NCBI GenBank assembly: GCA_963640465.1
Contig: CAVHYP010000020.1
Span: forward strand, 1-39,231
Length of the DNA: 39,231 nucleotides
DNA from: Colivivens sp963640465
Lineage (GTDB): Bacteria > Bacteroidota > Bacteroidia > Bacteroidales > Bacteroidaceae
Direction: 5' to 3'
The notes beneath the pieces are model-generated. The model saw only the letters and a list, made by a program, of their open reading frames with translations, was not told the origin of the DNA and did no database searches. The translations under genes were made by a program, and so were the position numbers. This document shows, piece by piece, positions 32,208-39,231 of the stretch. Positions within the stretch are counted from its first letter, which is position 1. Each line of letters opens with the position of its first letter.

Positions 32208-32765
32208 ATGAAAGAGATAAAACCGTGGGAGGTCATTTCCTCCGAATACATCATCCGCCGTCCGCCTTGGATGACAGCACGCCAGGATACACTGCGCATG
32301 CCCAATGGCCGCATCGTTCCAGCCTATTACGTGCTCGAATACCCCGAGTGGGTCAACATCATTGCCATCACCAAGACGGGCGAGTTCATCCTCGTGCGGC
32401 AATATCGTCATGCACTGGGGATAGTGGAATACGAACTGTGTGCCGGTACCATGGAACCCAGCGAAACCGATCCGATGGCAGCCGCCAAGCGCGAGCTTCT
32501 TGAGGAGACCGGTTATGCCGGAGGCGAGTGGACGCCATTCACCACACTGTCCGCCAACCCCACATCCATGACCAATCTCAACCACACCTTCATAGCCAAA
32601 GGCGTGGAAAAAGTGTCCGACCAGCATCTCGACTCCACCGAGGATATCTCCGTCCATCTCTTCACTTCCGCCCAACTGATTGACCTCCTGAAGTCCGACG
32701 AGATGAAGCAATCCTTGATGGTTGCCCCGCTGTGGCGGTACATCGCCGAAAACCACATGCTGTGA
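32208..32765 (+). CDS. Nudix hydrolase (ADP-ribose pyrophosphatase-like)
   Basis: A 185-residue cytoplasmic hydrolase that splits nucleoside diphosphates linked to another moiety, by similarity ADP-ribose or a nucleotide sugar. The Nudix box lies at residues 80-103: G80, E86, then R95-E96 and E99-E100, with T-G-Y at the end. Between E86 and R95 there are eight residues (TDPMAAAK) where the standard box has seven. The upstream FILVRQYRHALG, with Tyr/Arg in beta strands, is typical of ADP-ribose and GDP-mannose pyrophosphatases. It follows the GH51 gene by 46 bases and is probably co-transcribed, ending at the terminator that follows. The substrate is not determined by sequence. Confidence 0.88.
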   Translation: MKEIKPWEVISSEYIIRRPPWMTARQDTLRMPNGRIVPAYYVLEYPEWVNIIAITKTGEFILVRQYRHALGIVEYELCAGTMEPSETDPMAAAKRELLEETGYAGGEWTPFTTLSANPTSMTNLNHTFIAKGVEKVSDQHLDSTEDISVHLFTSAQLIDLLKSDEMKQSLMVAPLWRYIAENHML

Positions 32766-32805
32766 GCTGGAAAGCTCTTGCAGACATCGCTGCATAAGAA
32801 ACAAG

Positions 32806-32860
32806 AACCACAAAACTCCCGAGACATGAAGGCTTGGGGTTTTGTGGTTTTGTGTTTTTT
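32806..32860 (+). terminator. Rho-independent terminator after the Nudix gene
   Basis: AACCACAAAAC (32806-32816) pairs perfectly with GTTTTGTGGTT (32839-32849) around a 22-base loop, with a partly paired CCC/GGG at its base, and TTGTGTTTTTT follows. It lies about 40 bases past the Nudix stop codon. Confidence 0.85.
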
Positions 32861-32979
32861 GCGTCCCACTTATTAAGTGCATGTTGCAATTGGGGCTTCT
32901 GATGTGGCTTTTGTCTTTTATTTAATGTGTCGTGGCTGAAAAATGCGGGAATCAGGGTATTCCGTTGCGGATTATTTCG

Positions 32980-32987
32980 TACCTTTG
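32980..32987 (+). promoter_or_regulatory. -7 promoter element for the nqr operon
   Basis: TACCTTTG is a full match to TAnnTTTG. Transcription would begin near 32994, leaving a leader of about 45 bases before nqrA. A -33 element is not obvious at the usual distance. Confidence 0.6.
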
Positions 32988-33037
32988 TGCGATGAATGAA
33001 ACAGATAGAATTATAAAATAAATTAGTTAACACATTT

Positions 33038-34375
33038 ATGGCGAATGTAATTAAATTATGCAAGGGCCTGGATATCAATCTTTCCGGAAAAGCCGCTGCT
33101 GAGGTTACTGTCGCAAAGACATCAGGGGTCTACGGACTGGTCCCTGATTCTTTTGGTGGCATCAAACCAAAGGTTGTGGTGAAGGAAGGCAACACTGTCA
33201 AGGCCGGCGATGCTTTGTTTGTCGACAAACAGCATCCAGAGGTGAAATTCGCTTCTCCAGTTAGCGGCAAAGTGACACTGGTTGAGAGAGGTGATTATCG
33301 CAAAGTTTTAAGCATTCAAGTCGAGCCTGATGCCAAGCAGGTGTATGCCGAGTTTGGCAAGGGTGTACCTTCAGACGGCAAGAAAGTGTTGGACGAACTG
33401 CTCGAGAGCGGTCTGTTCGGCTATTTCCTCCAGCGTCCTTATGCTGTGACAGCCTGTCCGCAGGACACACCGAAGGGAATCTTCGTATCCGGATTCTCCG
33501 ACATGCCGCTTGCTGCAGACTTTGAGTATGTTGTCAAGGACCAGATGAATGATTTCCAGACTGGTATCGACGCTCTCTCGAAGATTGCCAAAGTATGGCT
33601 CGGAGTGAAACCGGGCAGCGTGCTCGAGAACGTGAAGAATGCTGAGGTAACAGTTTTCAAGGGCAAATGTCCGGCTGGCAATGTGGGAGTACAGATCAAC
33701 CACCTTTCACCGGTGAACAAAGGCGAGATTGTCTGGACACTCGGTGCCGAGGAAGTGCTTTTCGTAGGACGTCTGTTCAACACTGGAAAGCTCGACCTTA
33801 CACGCACACTGGCAGTAGCCGGAAGCGAAATCAAGGCTCCGAAGTATGTGAAAGCACTGGTGGGCGCAAAACTCAGCGACATCCTTGCCGACAATGTGAA
33901 GGGTGACAAGAAAGTGCGCATCATCGACGGCAACCCGCTTACCGGTTCAAAGTCAAGCGCCGACGCATTCCTTGGTGCACACACCACAGAAGTCACAGTC
34001 ATTCCCGAAGGAGATGATGTCAACGAACTTCTCGGCTGGATTGCACCGCGCCTGAACGAGTTCTCAGTGAGCCGTTCATACTTCTCATGGCTGCAGCCAA
34101 AGAGCAAGGAATACACACTCGATGCACGTATCAAGGGCGGACACCGCCACATGATTTTCAGCGGCGAATACGATTCAGTGTTCCCGATGGACATCTATCC
34201 GGAGCAACTCGTCAAGGCCATCATTGCAGGCGACATCGACCGCATGGAAGCACTTGGAATCTATGAGGTTGCACCCGAAGACTTTGCTGTTGCAGAGTTC
34301 GTAGATAGTAGTAAAGTAGAACTTCAGCGCATTGTCAGAGAAGGACTTGACATGCTGCGTAAAGAAAACGCATAA
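33038..34375 (+). CDS. nqrA: Na+-translocating NADH:quinone reductase subunit A
   Basis: A 445-residue peripheral subunit of the sodium-pumping NADH:ubiquinone/menaquinone oxidoreductase, on the cytoplasmic side against NqrB. It starts MANVIKLCKGLDINLSGKA, the typical NqrA opening (KGLDIxLxGxP/A). It contains the biotinyl-like hairpin region VVVKEGNTVKAGDALFVDKQHPEVKFASPVSGKV near 45-80, conserved in NqrA and RnfC. No cofactor motif is expected, as the subunit carries none. It leads six genes in the order A to F with very short gaps, 5 bases before nqrB. The order and direction match the canonical operon and separate it from RNF, where the RnfC-like gene is not first with this N-terminus. Confidence 0.95.
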   Translation: MANVIKLCKGLDINLSGKAAAEVTVAKTSGVYGLVPDSFGGIKPKVVVKEGNTVKAGDALFVDKQHPEVKFASPVSGKVTLVERGDYRKVLSIQVEPDAKQVYAEFGKGVPSDGKKVLDELLESGLFGYFLQRPYAVTACPQDTPKGIFVSGFSDMPLAADFEYVVKDQMNDFQTGIDALSKIAKVWLGVKPGSVLENVKNAEVTVFKGKCPAGNVGVQINHLSPVNKGEIVWTLGAEEVLFVGRLFNTGKLDLTRTLAVAGSEIKAPKYVKALVGAKLSDILADNVKGDKKVRIIDGNPLTGSKSSADAFLGAHTTEVTVIPEGDDVNELLGWIAPRLNEFSVSRSYFSWLQPKSKEYTLDARIKGGHRHMIFSGEYDSVFPMDIYPEQLVKAIIAGDIDRMEALGIYEVAPEDFAVAEFVDSSKVELQRIVREGLDMLRKENA

Positions 34376-34380
34376 GCACT

Positions 34381-35544
34381 ATGGCATTTATAAAGAACAT
34401 ATTAGACAAGATGAAGCCTACCTTCTCAGAAGGAGGTAAGCTAAGCGCTTTTGGTTCGCTCTTTGAGGCTGCAGAGACATTCTTCTACGTGCCGAGCGAG
34501 ACAGCCAAAGTTCATGGTGCACAGATTCACGACGCCATCGACTCCAAGCGTTCTATTTTCTTTGTAGTAATCGCTCTTCTTCCGGCACTCCTTTTTGGAA
34601 TGTACAACATCGGCTATCAGCACAGCATCGCTATCAATGCCGCTGACAGCACCGTTTGGTGCAACTTCCTCTACGGACTTGCCACACTGCTCCCGAAAAT
34701 CGTAGTTTCCTACGTCGTAGGTCTCGGCATCGAGATAGCAGTGGCACAGTGGAAGAAAGAAGAAGTACACGAAGGATTCTTCGTAACAGGAATCCTCATC
34801 CCGATGATCGTTCCAGTAAACTGTCCGCTCTGGATCCTTGCCATCGCAACAGCCTTCGCAGTAATCTTTGCAAAGGAAGTGTTCGGCGGTACAGGCATGA
34901 ACATCTTCAACCCCGCACTCGTAACCCGTGCATTCCTCTTCTTTGCATATCCGGCAATGATGTCAGGCGACAAAGTATGGGTCAACGAGAACTACATGGA
35001 CTGTATCAACGGAACAATCGACGGCTACAGCTGCGCCACTCCACTCGGACAACTCGCAGCAGGCGAACCCGTTTCCTACAGCGCACTTGACACCGTCATC
35101 GGAACCATTCCGGGTTCAGTGGGCGAGACCTCATTCATCGCCATCCTCATCGGTGCAGCCATCCTCATCTGGGCAGGCATAGCAAGCTGGAAAATCATCG
35201 TTTCAGTATTTGCAGGAGGAGCCATCATGGCATACTTCATGAACTTCGGCAATGCCGAGGCACTCAACTTCCAGTGGTGGGAACAGCTCACAGTCGGCGG
35301 TTTCGCATTCGGTGCCGTGTTCATGGCAACCGACCCAGTCACCAGCTGCCGTACAGAAAGCGGAAAGTGGATCTACGGATTCCTGATAGGTGCAATGACC
35401 ATCATCATCCGTATCTACAACCCCGGCTATCCAGAAGGAATGATGCTCGCAATACTTCTCATGAACGTATTCGCACCGCTGATCGACTATTGCTTTGTAT
35501 CAAGTAACATTTCAAAGCGCGCCAAACGTGCTATTAAAAAATAA
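34381..35544 (+). CDS. nqrB: Na+-translocating NADH:quinone reductase subunit B
   Basis: A 387-residue integral membrane subunit with about ten helices that carries covalently bound FMN and riboflavin and forms part of the sodium path. The flavinylation motif is DGYSCAT at 214-220, with Thr 220 as attachment site. The residue before AT is Cys, where Gly or Ser is usual. Conserved pieces include VTGILIPMIVPVNCPLW, AKEVFGGTGMNIFNPALVTRAFLFFAYP and FGAVFMATDPVTS. The N-terminal 30 residues are amphipathic. NqrB accepts electrons from NqrC and hands them toward quinone. It is followed by nqrC with an unusually good Shine-Dalgarno sequence. Confidence 0.95.
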   Translation: MAFIKNILDKMKPTFSEGGKLSAFGSLFEAAETFFYVPSETAKVHGAQIHDAIDSKRSIFFVVIALLPALLFGMYNIGYQHSIAINAADSTVWCNFLYGLATLLPKIVVSYVVGLGIEIAVAQWKKEEVHEGFFVTGILIPMIVPVNCPLWILAIATAFAVIFAKEVFGGTGMNIFNPALVTRAFLFFAYPAMMSGDKVWVNENYMDCINGTIDGYSCATPLGQLAAGEPVSYSALDTVIGTIPGSVGETSFIAILIGAAILIWAGIASWKIIVSVFAGGAIMAYFMNFGNAEALNFQWWEQLTVGGFAFGAVFMATDPVTSCRTESGKWIYGFLIGAMTIIIRIYNPGYPEGMMLAILLMNVFAPLIDYCFVSSNISKRAKRAIKK

Positions 35545-35545
35545 T

Positions 35546-35553
35546 AAGGAGGA
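35546..35553 (+). promoter_or_regulatory. Strong Shine-Dalgarno sequence before nqrC
   Basis: AAGGAGGA lies 8 bases before the nqrC ATG, directly after the nqrB stop. Almost no other gene in the window has such a match, as is usual in Bacteroidota, where initiation mostly relies on A-rich leaders. Confidence 0.7.
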
Positions 35554-35561
35554 ACAGAACA

Positions 35562-36323
35562 ATGGCAAAATTGAATACTAACAGCAATGCATACACAATC
35601 GTGTATTCAACAGTACTTGTTGTAATCGTCGCGTTCCTTCTTGCATTCGTCGCTTCTTCACTCAAGGAAACACAGGACAAGAACGAAAAGCGCGACACCA
35701 AGTCACAGATACTTGCAGCGCTCAACATCCGCGACATCCAGAACGAAGAAGTAGATGCAAAATACGCAGAAGTCATCAAGGAAGGCGTAGGCGTGGACAA
35801 TGCAGCCGAGCCCTACTTCAGCGCCAAGAACGTAGGCGAAGACGCAAGCCCTTACCTCGTTGCAGAAATCGACGGACAGAAGAAAACCATCATCCCAGTC
35901 AAGGGAGCCGGACTCTGGGGCGGACTCTGGGGCTATGTGGCAGTCAACGAAGACGGCAAGACCATCTTCGGATGCTTCTTCAACCACGAGTCAGAAACAG
36001 CCGGACTTGGTGCACGCATCAAGGAACAGTGGTTCCAGGACCTCTTCAGCGGCAAGACCATCTACAGCGAAAACGGTGAAGTGAACCTCGGAGTCTACAA
36101 GAAAGGCAAAGCCCCTGCAGGAGTAGAGGCAGTAGACGCAGTCACCGGTGCCACCCTCACCTGCAACGGAGTGAACGAGATGCTCAATAAAGGCTTTGAG
36201 AAATACTCCCAAGTCCTTCAGGGTTCAGCCCCTGCAGATGCAGACCAGATACCGGCAGTCGAAGACTACGAGAATATAAATGAAGAAAATACAGTAGACC
36301 AACCAATAGAAGAGGAGAACTAG
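35562..36323 (+). CDS. nqrC: Na+-translocating NADH:quinone reductase subunit C
   Basis: A 253-residue subunit with one N-terminal membrane helix (about 11-33, YTIVYSTVLVVIVAFLLAFVAS) and a soluble periplasmic FMN domain. The ApbE-type flavinylation motif is DAVTGATLT at 192-200, with Thr 198 as the FMN-bearing residue. GAGLWGGLWGYVAV near 115-128 and HESETAGLGARI near 142-153 are conserved in NqrC and RnfG. The last 34 residues are a Pro/Asp/Glu-rich tail not needed for the fold. NqrC passes electrons to NqrB. No apbE gene lies in the window, so the flavin transferase must be encoded elsewhere. Confidence 0.95.
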   Translation: MAKLNTNSNAYTIVYSTVLVVIVAFLLAFVASSLKETQDKNEKRDTKSQILAALNIRDIQNEEVDAKYAEVIKEGVGVDNAAEPYFSAKNVGEDASPYLVAEIDGQKKTIIPVKGAGLWGGLWGYVAVNEDGKTIFGCFFNHESETAGLGARIKEQWFQDLFSGKTIYSENGEVNLGVYKKGKAPAGVEAVDAVTGATLTCNGVNEMLNKGFEKYSQVLQGSAPADADQIPAVEDYENINEENTVDQPIEEEN

Positions 36324-36326
36324 AAT

Positions 36327-36965
36327 ATGAGTTTATTTTCAAAAGAGAATGGTGCCATATTCACTGGCCCACTCAACATGAACAACCCTATTGCGGTGCA
36401 GGTGCTCGGCATCTGTTCAGCCCTGGCTGTCACCTCACAGCTCAAGCCAGCCATCGTGATGGGACTGTCTGTTGCAGTTATCACAGCGTTCTCAAATGTG
36501 ATTATATCATTAATCCGCAAGACCATACCAAACCGCATACGAATCATCGTACAGCTCGTGGTAGTGGCAGCCCTTGTGACCATCGTGAGCAACATACTGA
36601 AAGCCTACGTCTACGATGTGAGCGTTCAGCTCAGCGTTTACGTAGGACTCATCATCACCAACTGCATCCTCATGGGACGACTCGAAGCATTCGCCATGCA
36701 GAACGGACCGTGGGAGAGCTTCCTCGATGGTCTGGGCAACGGACTCGGCTATGCCTTCGTGCTTGTAGTCGTAGGCTTCGTGCGTGAAATCCTCGGATTC
36801 GGCACCCTGCTCGGCTTCAGCATCATCCCACAGAGTGCATACATGGAGAACGGCGGACTCTACCTCAACAACGGAATGATGACCATGCCAGCCATGGCAC
36901 TCATCCTGTTGGCTTGCTTCATCTGGGCACACCGCGCCATCAACAAAGAAGAAAAGAAAAAGTAA
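36327..36965 (+). CDS. nqrD: Na+-translocating NADH:quinone reductase subunit D
   Basis: A 212-residue membrane subunit with six helices. Cys 30 (VLGICSALAVTSQ) and Cys 113 (ITNCILMGRLEAF) are the two cysteines that, with two of NqrE, hold the intramembrane iron centre that relays electrons between NqrF and NqrC. The region GFVREILGFGTLLGF is typical of NqrD and RnfE. It lies 3 bases after nqrC. Length and order agree with the family; RnfE is excluded by context. Confidence 0.95.
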   Translation: MSLFSKENGAIFTGPLNMNNPIAVQVLGICSALAVTSQLKPAIVMGLSVAVITAFSNVIISLIRKTIPNRIRIIVQLVVVAALVTIVSNILKAYVYDVSVQLSVYVGLIITNCILMGRLEAFAMQNGPWESFLDGLGNGLGYAFVLVVVGFVREILGFGTLLGFSIIPQSAYMENGGLYLNNGMMTMPAMALILLACFIWAHRAINKEEKKK

Positions 36966-36993
36966 AACATACCTTTAACAAGAAAAGAAAAAT

Positions 36994-37623
36994 ATGGAAC
37001 ATTTCATTAGTTTGTTTGTCCGTTCAATCTTTGTGGACAACATGATATTTGCCTTCTTCCTGGGTATGTGCTCTTATCTTGCAGTATCTAAGACAGTGAA
37101 GACATCCCTCGGACTCGGACTTGCAGTGACCTTCGTCCTGCTCATCACCGTGCCCGTAGACTACCTGCTCCAGACCAAAGTCCTTGCCGACGGAGCACTT
37201 GCCGACGGAGTCGACCTCACCTTCCTTGCATTCATACTCTTCATCGCAGTCATAGCCGGAATCACCCAGCTCGTAGAGATGGTCGTAGAGCGCTTCTCCC
37301 CCTCCCTCTATTCAGCCCTCGGAATCTTCCTTCCGCTGATAGCCGTCAACTGCGCCATCATGGGTGCATCACTCTTCATGCAGCAGCGCATCCTTCTCGA
37401 CCCAGCCACATCCACACAAGCCATCAGCGGAGTAGGCGACTGCATCGCCTATGCCCTCGGTTCCGGAATCGGCTGGACCATGGCAATCGTCTGCCTTGCA
37501 GCAATACGCGAGAAGATGGCATACTCCGACGTGCCCAAACCACTTCAGGGACTTGGCATCACATTCATCACCGTAGGACTGATGGCAATGGCATTTATGT
37601 GTTTCTCAGGTCTTAAACTCTAA
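36994..37623 (+). CDS. nqrE: Na+-translocating NADH:quinone reductase subunit E
   Basis: A 209-residue membrane subunit with six helices, the inverted-topology partner of NqrD. Cys 26 (FFLGMCSYLAVSKT) and Cys 120 (LIAVNCAIMGASLF) complete the iron site shared with NqrD. LGSGIGWTMAIVCLAAIREKM and PLQGLGITFITVGLMAMAFMCFSG near the end are typical NqrE text. It is 28 bases after nqrD and 17 before nqrF. Confidence 0.95.
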   Translation: MEHFISLFVRSIFVDNMIFAFFLGMCSYLAVSKTVKTSLGLGLAVTFVLLITVPVDYLLQTKVLADGALADGVDLTFLAFILFIAVIAGITQLVEMVVERFSPSLYSALGIFLPLIAVNCAIMGASLFMQQRILLDPATSTQAISGVGDCIAYALGSGIGWTMAIVCLAAIREKMAYSDVPKPLQGLGITFITVGLMAMAFMCFSGLKL

Positions 37624-37640
37624 AAGAAAGGACATATCAC

Positions 37641-38912
37641 ATGGATATCAAATTTATAGCATACAGCATCGGGGTATTCTTGGTAATCGTACTCGTACTG
37701 GTTATCATCCTGCTCATAGCAAAGAAATACCTCTCACCAAGCGGCAAAGTCACAGTCACCATCAACGGCAAGACCAAACTGTCAGTCGACCAAGGCTCAA
37801 GCCTCCTCTCCACACTTGCAGTCAACAATGTCTATCTTCCTTCAGCCTGCGGCGGTAAAGGATCGTGCGGACAGTGCAAGTGCCAAATCACAGAAGGCGG
37901 AGGCGAAATCCTCGATTCAGAGAAAGGCCACTTCACACGCAAGCAGATAAAAGAAGGCTACCGACTCGGCTGCCAGGCAAAAGTGAAAGGCGACCTCTCA
38001 ATCAAAGTGCCCGAGTCAGTACTCGGAGTCAAAGAATGGGAGTGCACAGTCATCAGCAACAAAAACGTGGCATCATTCATCAAAGAGTTCAAAGTCGCAT
38101 TGCCTCCAGGCGAGCACATGGACTTCGAGCCAGGTTCCTACGCACAGATCCGCATCCCCGAATACGACATCGACTACGACCGCGACATGGACAAGTCGCT
38201 CATCGGCGACCTCTACGTCCCCTCATGGCAGAAGTTCGGCATCTTCGGACTCAAGCAGAAGAACGACACACCTACCATCCGTGCCTACTCCATGGCCAAC
38301 TATCCCGACGAAGGCGACATCATCACACTCACCGTGCGTATCGCCACCCCGCCGTTCAAGCCCAAAGAACAAGGCCCAGGCTTCCAGGACGTGCCTTGCG
38401 GCATAGCATCAACCTACATCTTCTCACTCAAGCCGGGTGACAAAGTGACAATGTCAGGACCTTACGGAGAATTCCATCCACACTACGGCACAGGCCGTGA
38501 GATGATTTGGGTCGGCGGAGGAGCCGGAATGGCACCGCTCCGTGCACAGATCATGCACATGCTCAAGACACTCCACGTCACCGACCGTGAGATGCACTAC
38601 TTCTACGGAGCACGAGGCATCGACGAAGTATTCTTCCTCGAAGACTTCCTCGAGCTCGAGAAAGAATATCCAAACTTCCACATGCACCTTGCTCTCGACC
38701 GTCCCGATCCAAAGGCAGACCAGCTCGGCGTGAAGTACACCCCAGGATTCATTGCCAACGTCCTTGGCGACACCTATCTCAAGGCACACGAAGCACCCGA
38801 AGACTGCGAGTACTACCTCTGCGGACCTCCAATGATGGCAAAGACCGTTCTTGCATTGCTCAAGAGCCTCGGAGTGGAAGACGACATGATTTCATTCGAC
38901 AACTTCGGATAA
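37641..38912 (+). CDS. nqrF: Na+-translocating NADH:quinone reductase subunit F
   Basis: A 423-residue subunit that takes electrons from NADH. It has one N-terminal membrane helix (about 6-27), then a plant-ferredoxin-like [2Fe-2S] domain with Cys 70, 76, 79 and 111 (SACGGKGSCGQCKC and RLGCQAK). An FAD-binding barrel with RAYSMAN near 213-219 follows, then an NADH-binding domain with VGGGAGMAPLRAQI near 292-305 and EYYLCGPPMM near 390. All four cluster ligands and the flavin and nucleotide motifs are intact, so the enzyme should work. It is the last gene of the operon and a strong terminator follows. Confidence 0.96.
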   Translation: MDIKFIAYSIGVFLVIVLVLVIILLIAKKYLSPSGKVTVTINGKTKLSVDQGSSLLSTLAVNNVYLPSACGGKGSCGQCKCQITEGGGEILDSEKGHFTRKQIKEGYRLGCQAKVKGDLSIKVPESVLGVKEWECTVISNKNVASFIKEFKVALPPGEHMDFEPGSYAQIRIPEYDIDYDRDMDKSLIGDLYVPSWQKFGIFGLKQKNDTPTIRAYSMANYPDEGDIITLTVRIATPPFKPKEQGPGFQDVPCGIASTYIFSLKPGDKVTMSGPYGEFHPHYGTGREMIWVGGGAGMAPLRAQIMHMLKTLHVTDREMHYFYGARGIDEVFFLEDFLELEKEYPNFHMHLALDRPDPKADQLGVKYTPGFIANVLGDTYLKAHEAPEDCEYYLCGPPMMAKTVLALLKSLGVEDDMISFDNFG

Positions 38913-38940
38913 CCCACCGCTATCCAGACCACAATAGAGT

Positions 38941-38975
38941 AGGGGATAAACCAACCGTTTATCCCCTGCTTTTGT
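38941..38975 (+). terminator. Rho-independent terminator after nqrF
   Basis: AGGGGATAAAC (38941-38951) pairs perfectly with GTTTATCCCCT (38957-38967) around a 5-base loop, then GCTTTTGTT follows. It lies 28 bases past the nqrF stop codon and ends the operon. Confidence 0.9.
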
Positions 38976-38989
38976 TATAGAAGCACAAG

Positions 38990-39231
38990 CAATAGGAGCT
39001 AGCTCTCTCCGAGAGCGTAAGTGGAAAAGCCTCTCCTAAATCCTCCCCTGAAGGGAAGGACTTACCATCCGTATGGGCGAGCAGGAAGCTGACTCCTACA
39101 TGGCGAACTTGCGTTCGAACTAGCAAACATTGCGAACTGATGCCCTGAGTGGCAGCGCGGTTGTCGGGCTGAAAGCCCAGCTGCAATCAGCCCAGGGCAA
39201 CGCCCTGGGTACCCAAGCACACCACTATCCA
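38990..39231. repeat. Hairpin-rich intergenic repeat (REP-like) at the window end
   Basis: No gene is evident. The region holds several short inverted repeats: CTCTccgAGAG near 39002-39014, GGGCT/AGCCC at 39166-39178 with loop GAA, and CCCAGGGC/GCCCTGGG at 39191-39209 with loop AAC. A palindrome GGGTACCC overlaps the last one. Closely spaced hairpins with these GC-rich arms look like dispersed repeats known from many bacteria, often mobilised by REP-associated transposases, but no such transposase is seen here. The element may continue past the window. Confidence 0.5.

Noticed and set aside
32867..32879. Palindrome CACTTATTAAGTG as an operator or second terminator
   Set aside because: It is a short AT-rich palindrome just past a good terminator and far from the nqr -7 element; no supporting evidence.
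33439..34194. A 251-codon minus-strand frame opposite nqrA
   Set aside because: It lies fully within nqrA, is rich in Ser/Pro/Thr as antisense frames of this codon bias tend to be, and has no start context.
33038..38912. RNF complex instead of NQR
   Set aside because: The order A-B-C-D-E-F, the NqrA N-terminus, and the NqrF subunit with [2Fe-2S], FAD and NADH domains identify NQR; RNF has RnfB/RnfC iron-sulfur proteins instead.

Overview
The window looks like a chromosomal segment of a Bacteroidota bacterium, most likely a Prevotella/Segatella-type member of the Bacteroidales. The reasons are the several promoter-like sites that fit the Bacteroidota pattern (TTTG, about 20 bases, then TAnnTTTG), the near absence of Shine-Dalgarno sequences, families largely confined to this phylum (DUF3316, DUF4837, DUF5686 with a carboxypeptidase-like domain, an extended ParC), and a six-gene Na+-translocating NADH:quinone reductase operon. 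The sequence is draft quality: a run of 10 N lies inside the inositol-phosphate synthase gene. I see no rRNA, tRNA, CRISPR array, phage or intact insertion sequence.

Layout. 1-1700: a small secreted protein and a porin, both on the minus strand. 1852-9228: a tight minus-strand operon reading parC, DUF3316 protein, S41 peptidase lipoprotein, mtaB, glycosyltransferase. 9328-13724: a small sugar-acid locus with a divergent GH28 pectinase-like enzyme, a DMT-family transporter and a hexuronate-type MFS transporter. 13988-18725: a plus-strand run of glyA, rlmN, a DUF4837 lipoprotein and pdxA. 18861-24787: a plus-strand set of flippase-like membrane protein, nucleotidyltransferase, ATP-grasp enzyme, CDP-alcohol phosphatidyltransferase, HAD hydrolase and myo-inositol-phosphate synthase. 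24845-28765: two envelope proteins (DUF5686 and TPR). 28766-29437: a 5'-truncated DUF4143 ATPase remnant. 29491-32765: mltG, divergent from a secreted GH51 arabinofuranosidase and a Nudix hydrolase. 33038-38912: nqrABCDEF, followed by a terminator and a hairpin-rich repeat that runs to the window end.

The most interesting part is 18861-24787. It holds the core of a bacterial inositol-lipid pathway (inositol-phosphate synthase plus a CDP-alcohol phosphotransferase) together with a cytidylyltransferase-like enzyme, an ATP-grasp ligase, a HAD protein and a lipid-flippase-like protein. The phosphotransferase has a displaced last aspartate in its signature and the HAD protein lacks the second aspartate of motif I. 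This could be the known Bacteroidota inositol phospholipid/sphingolipid route or a variant that makes an additionally modified head group; sequence alone cannot decide.

Other points worth a look are a 21-base in-frame tandem repeat at the start of the DMT transporter, a clamp-binding-like C-terminus on ParC, a GH28 enzyme lacking the usual GHG histidine, a Cys in the NqrB flavinylation motif, and a gene remnant that begins exactly at its neighbour's stop codon.
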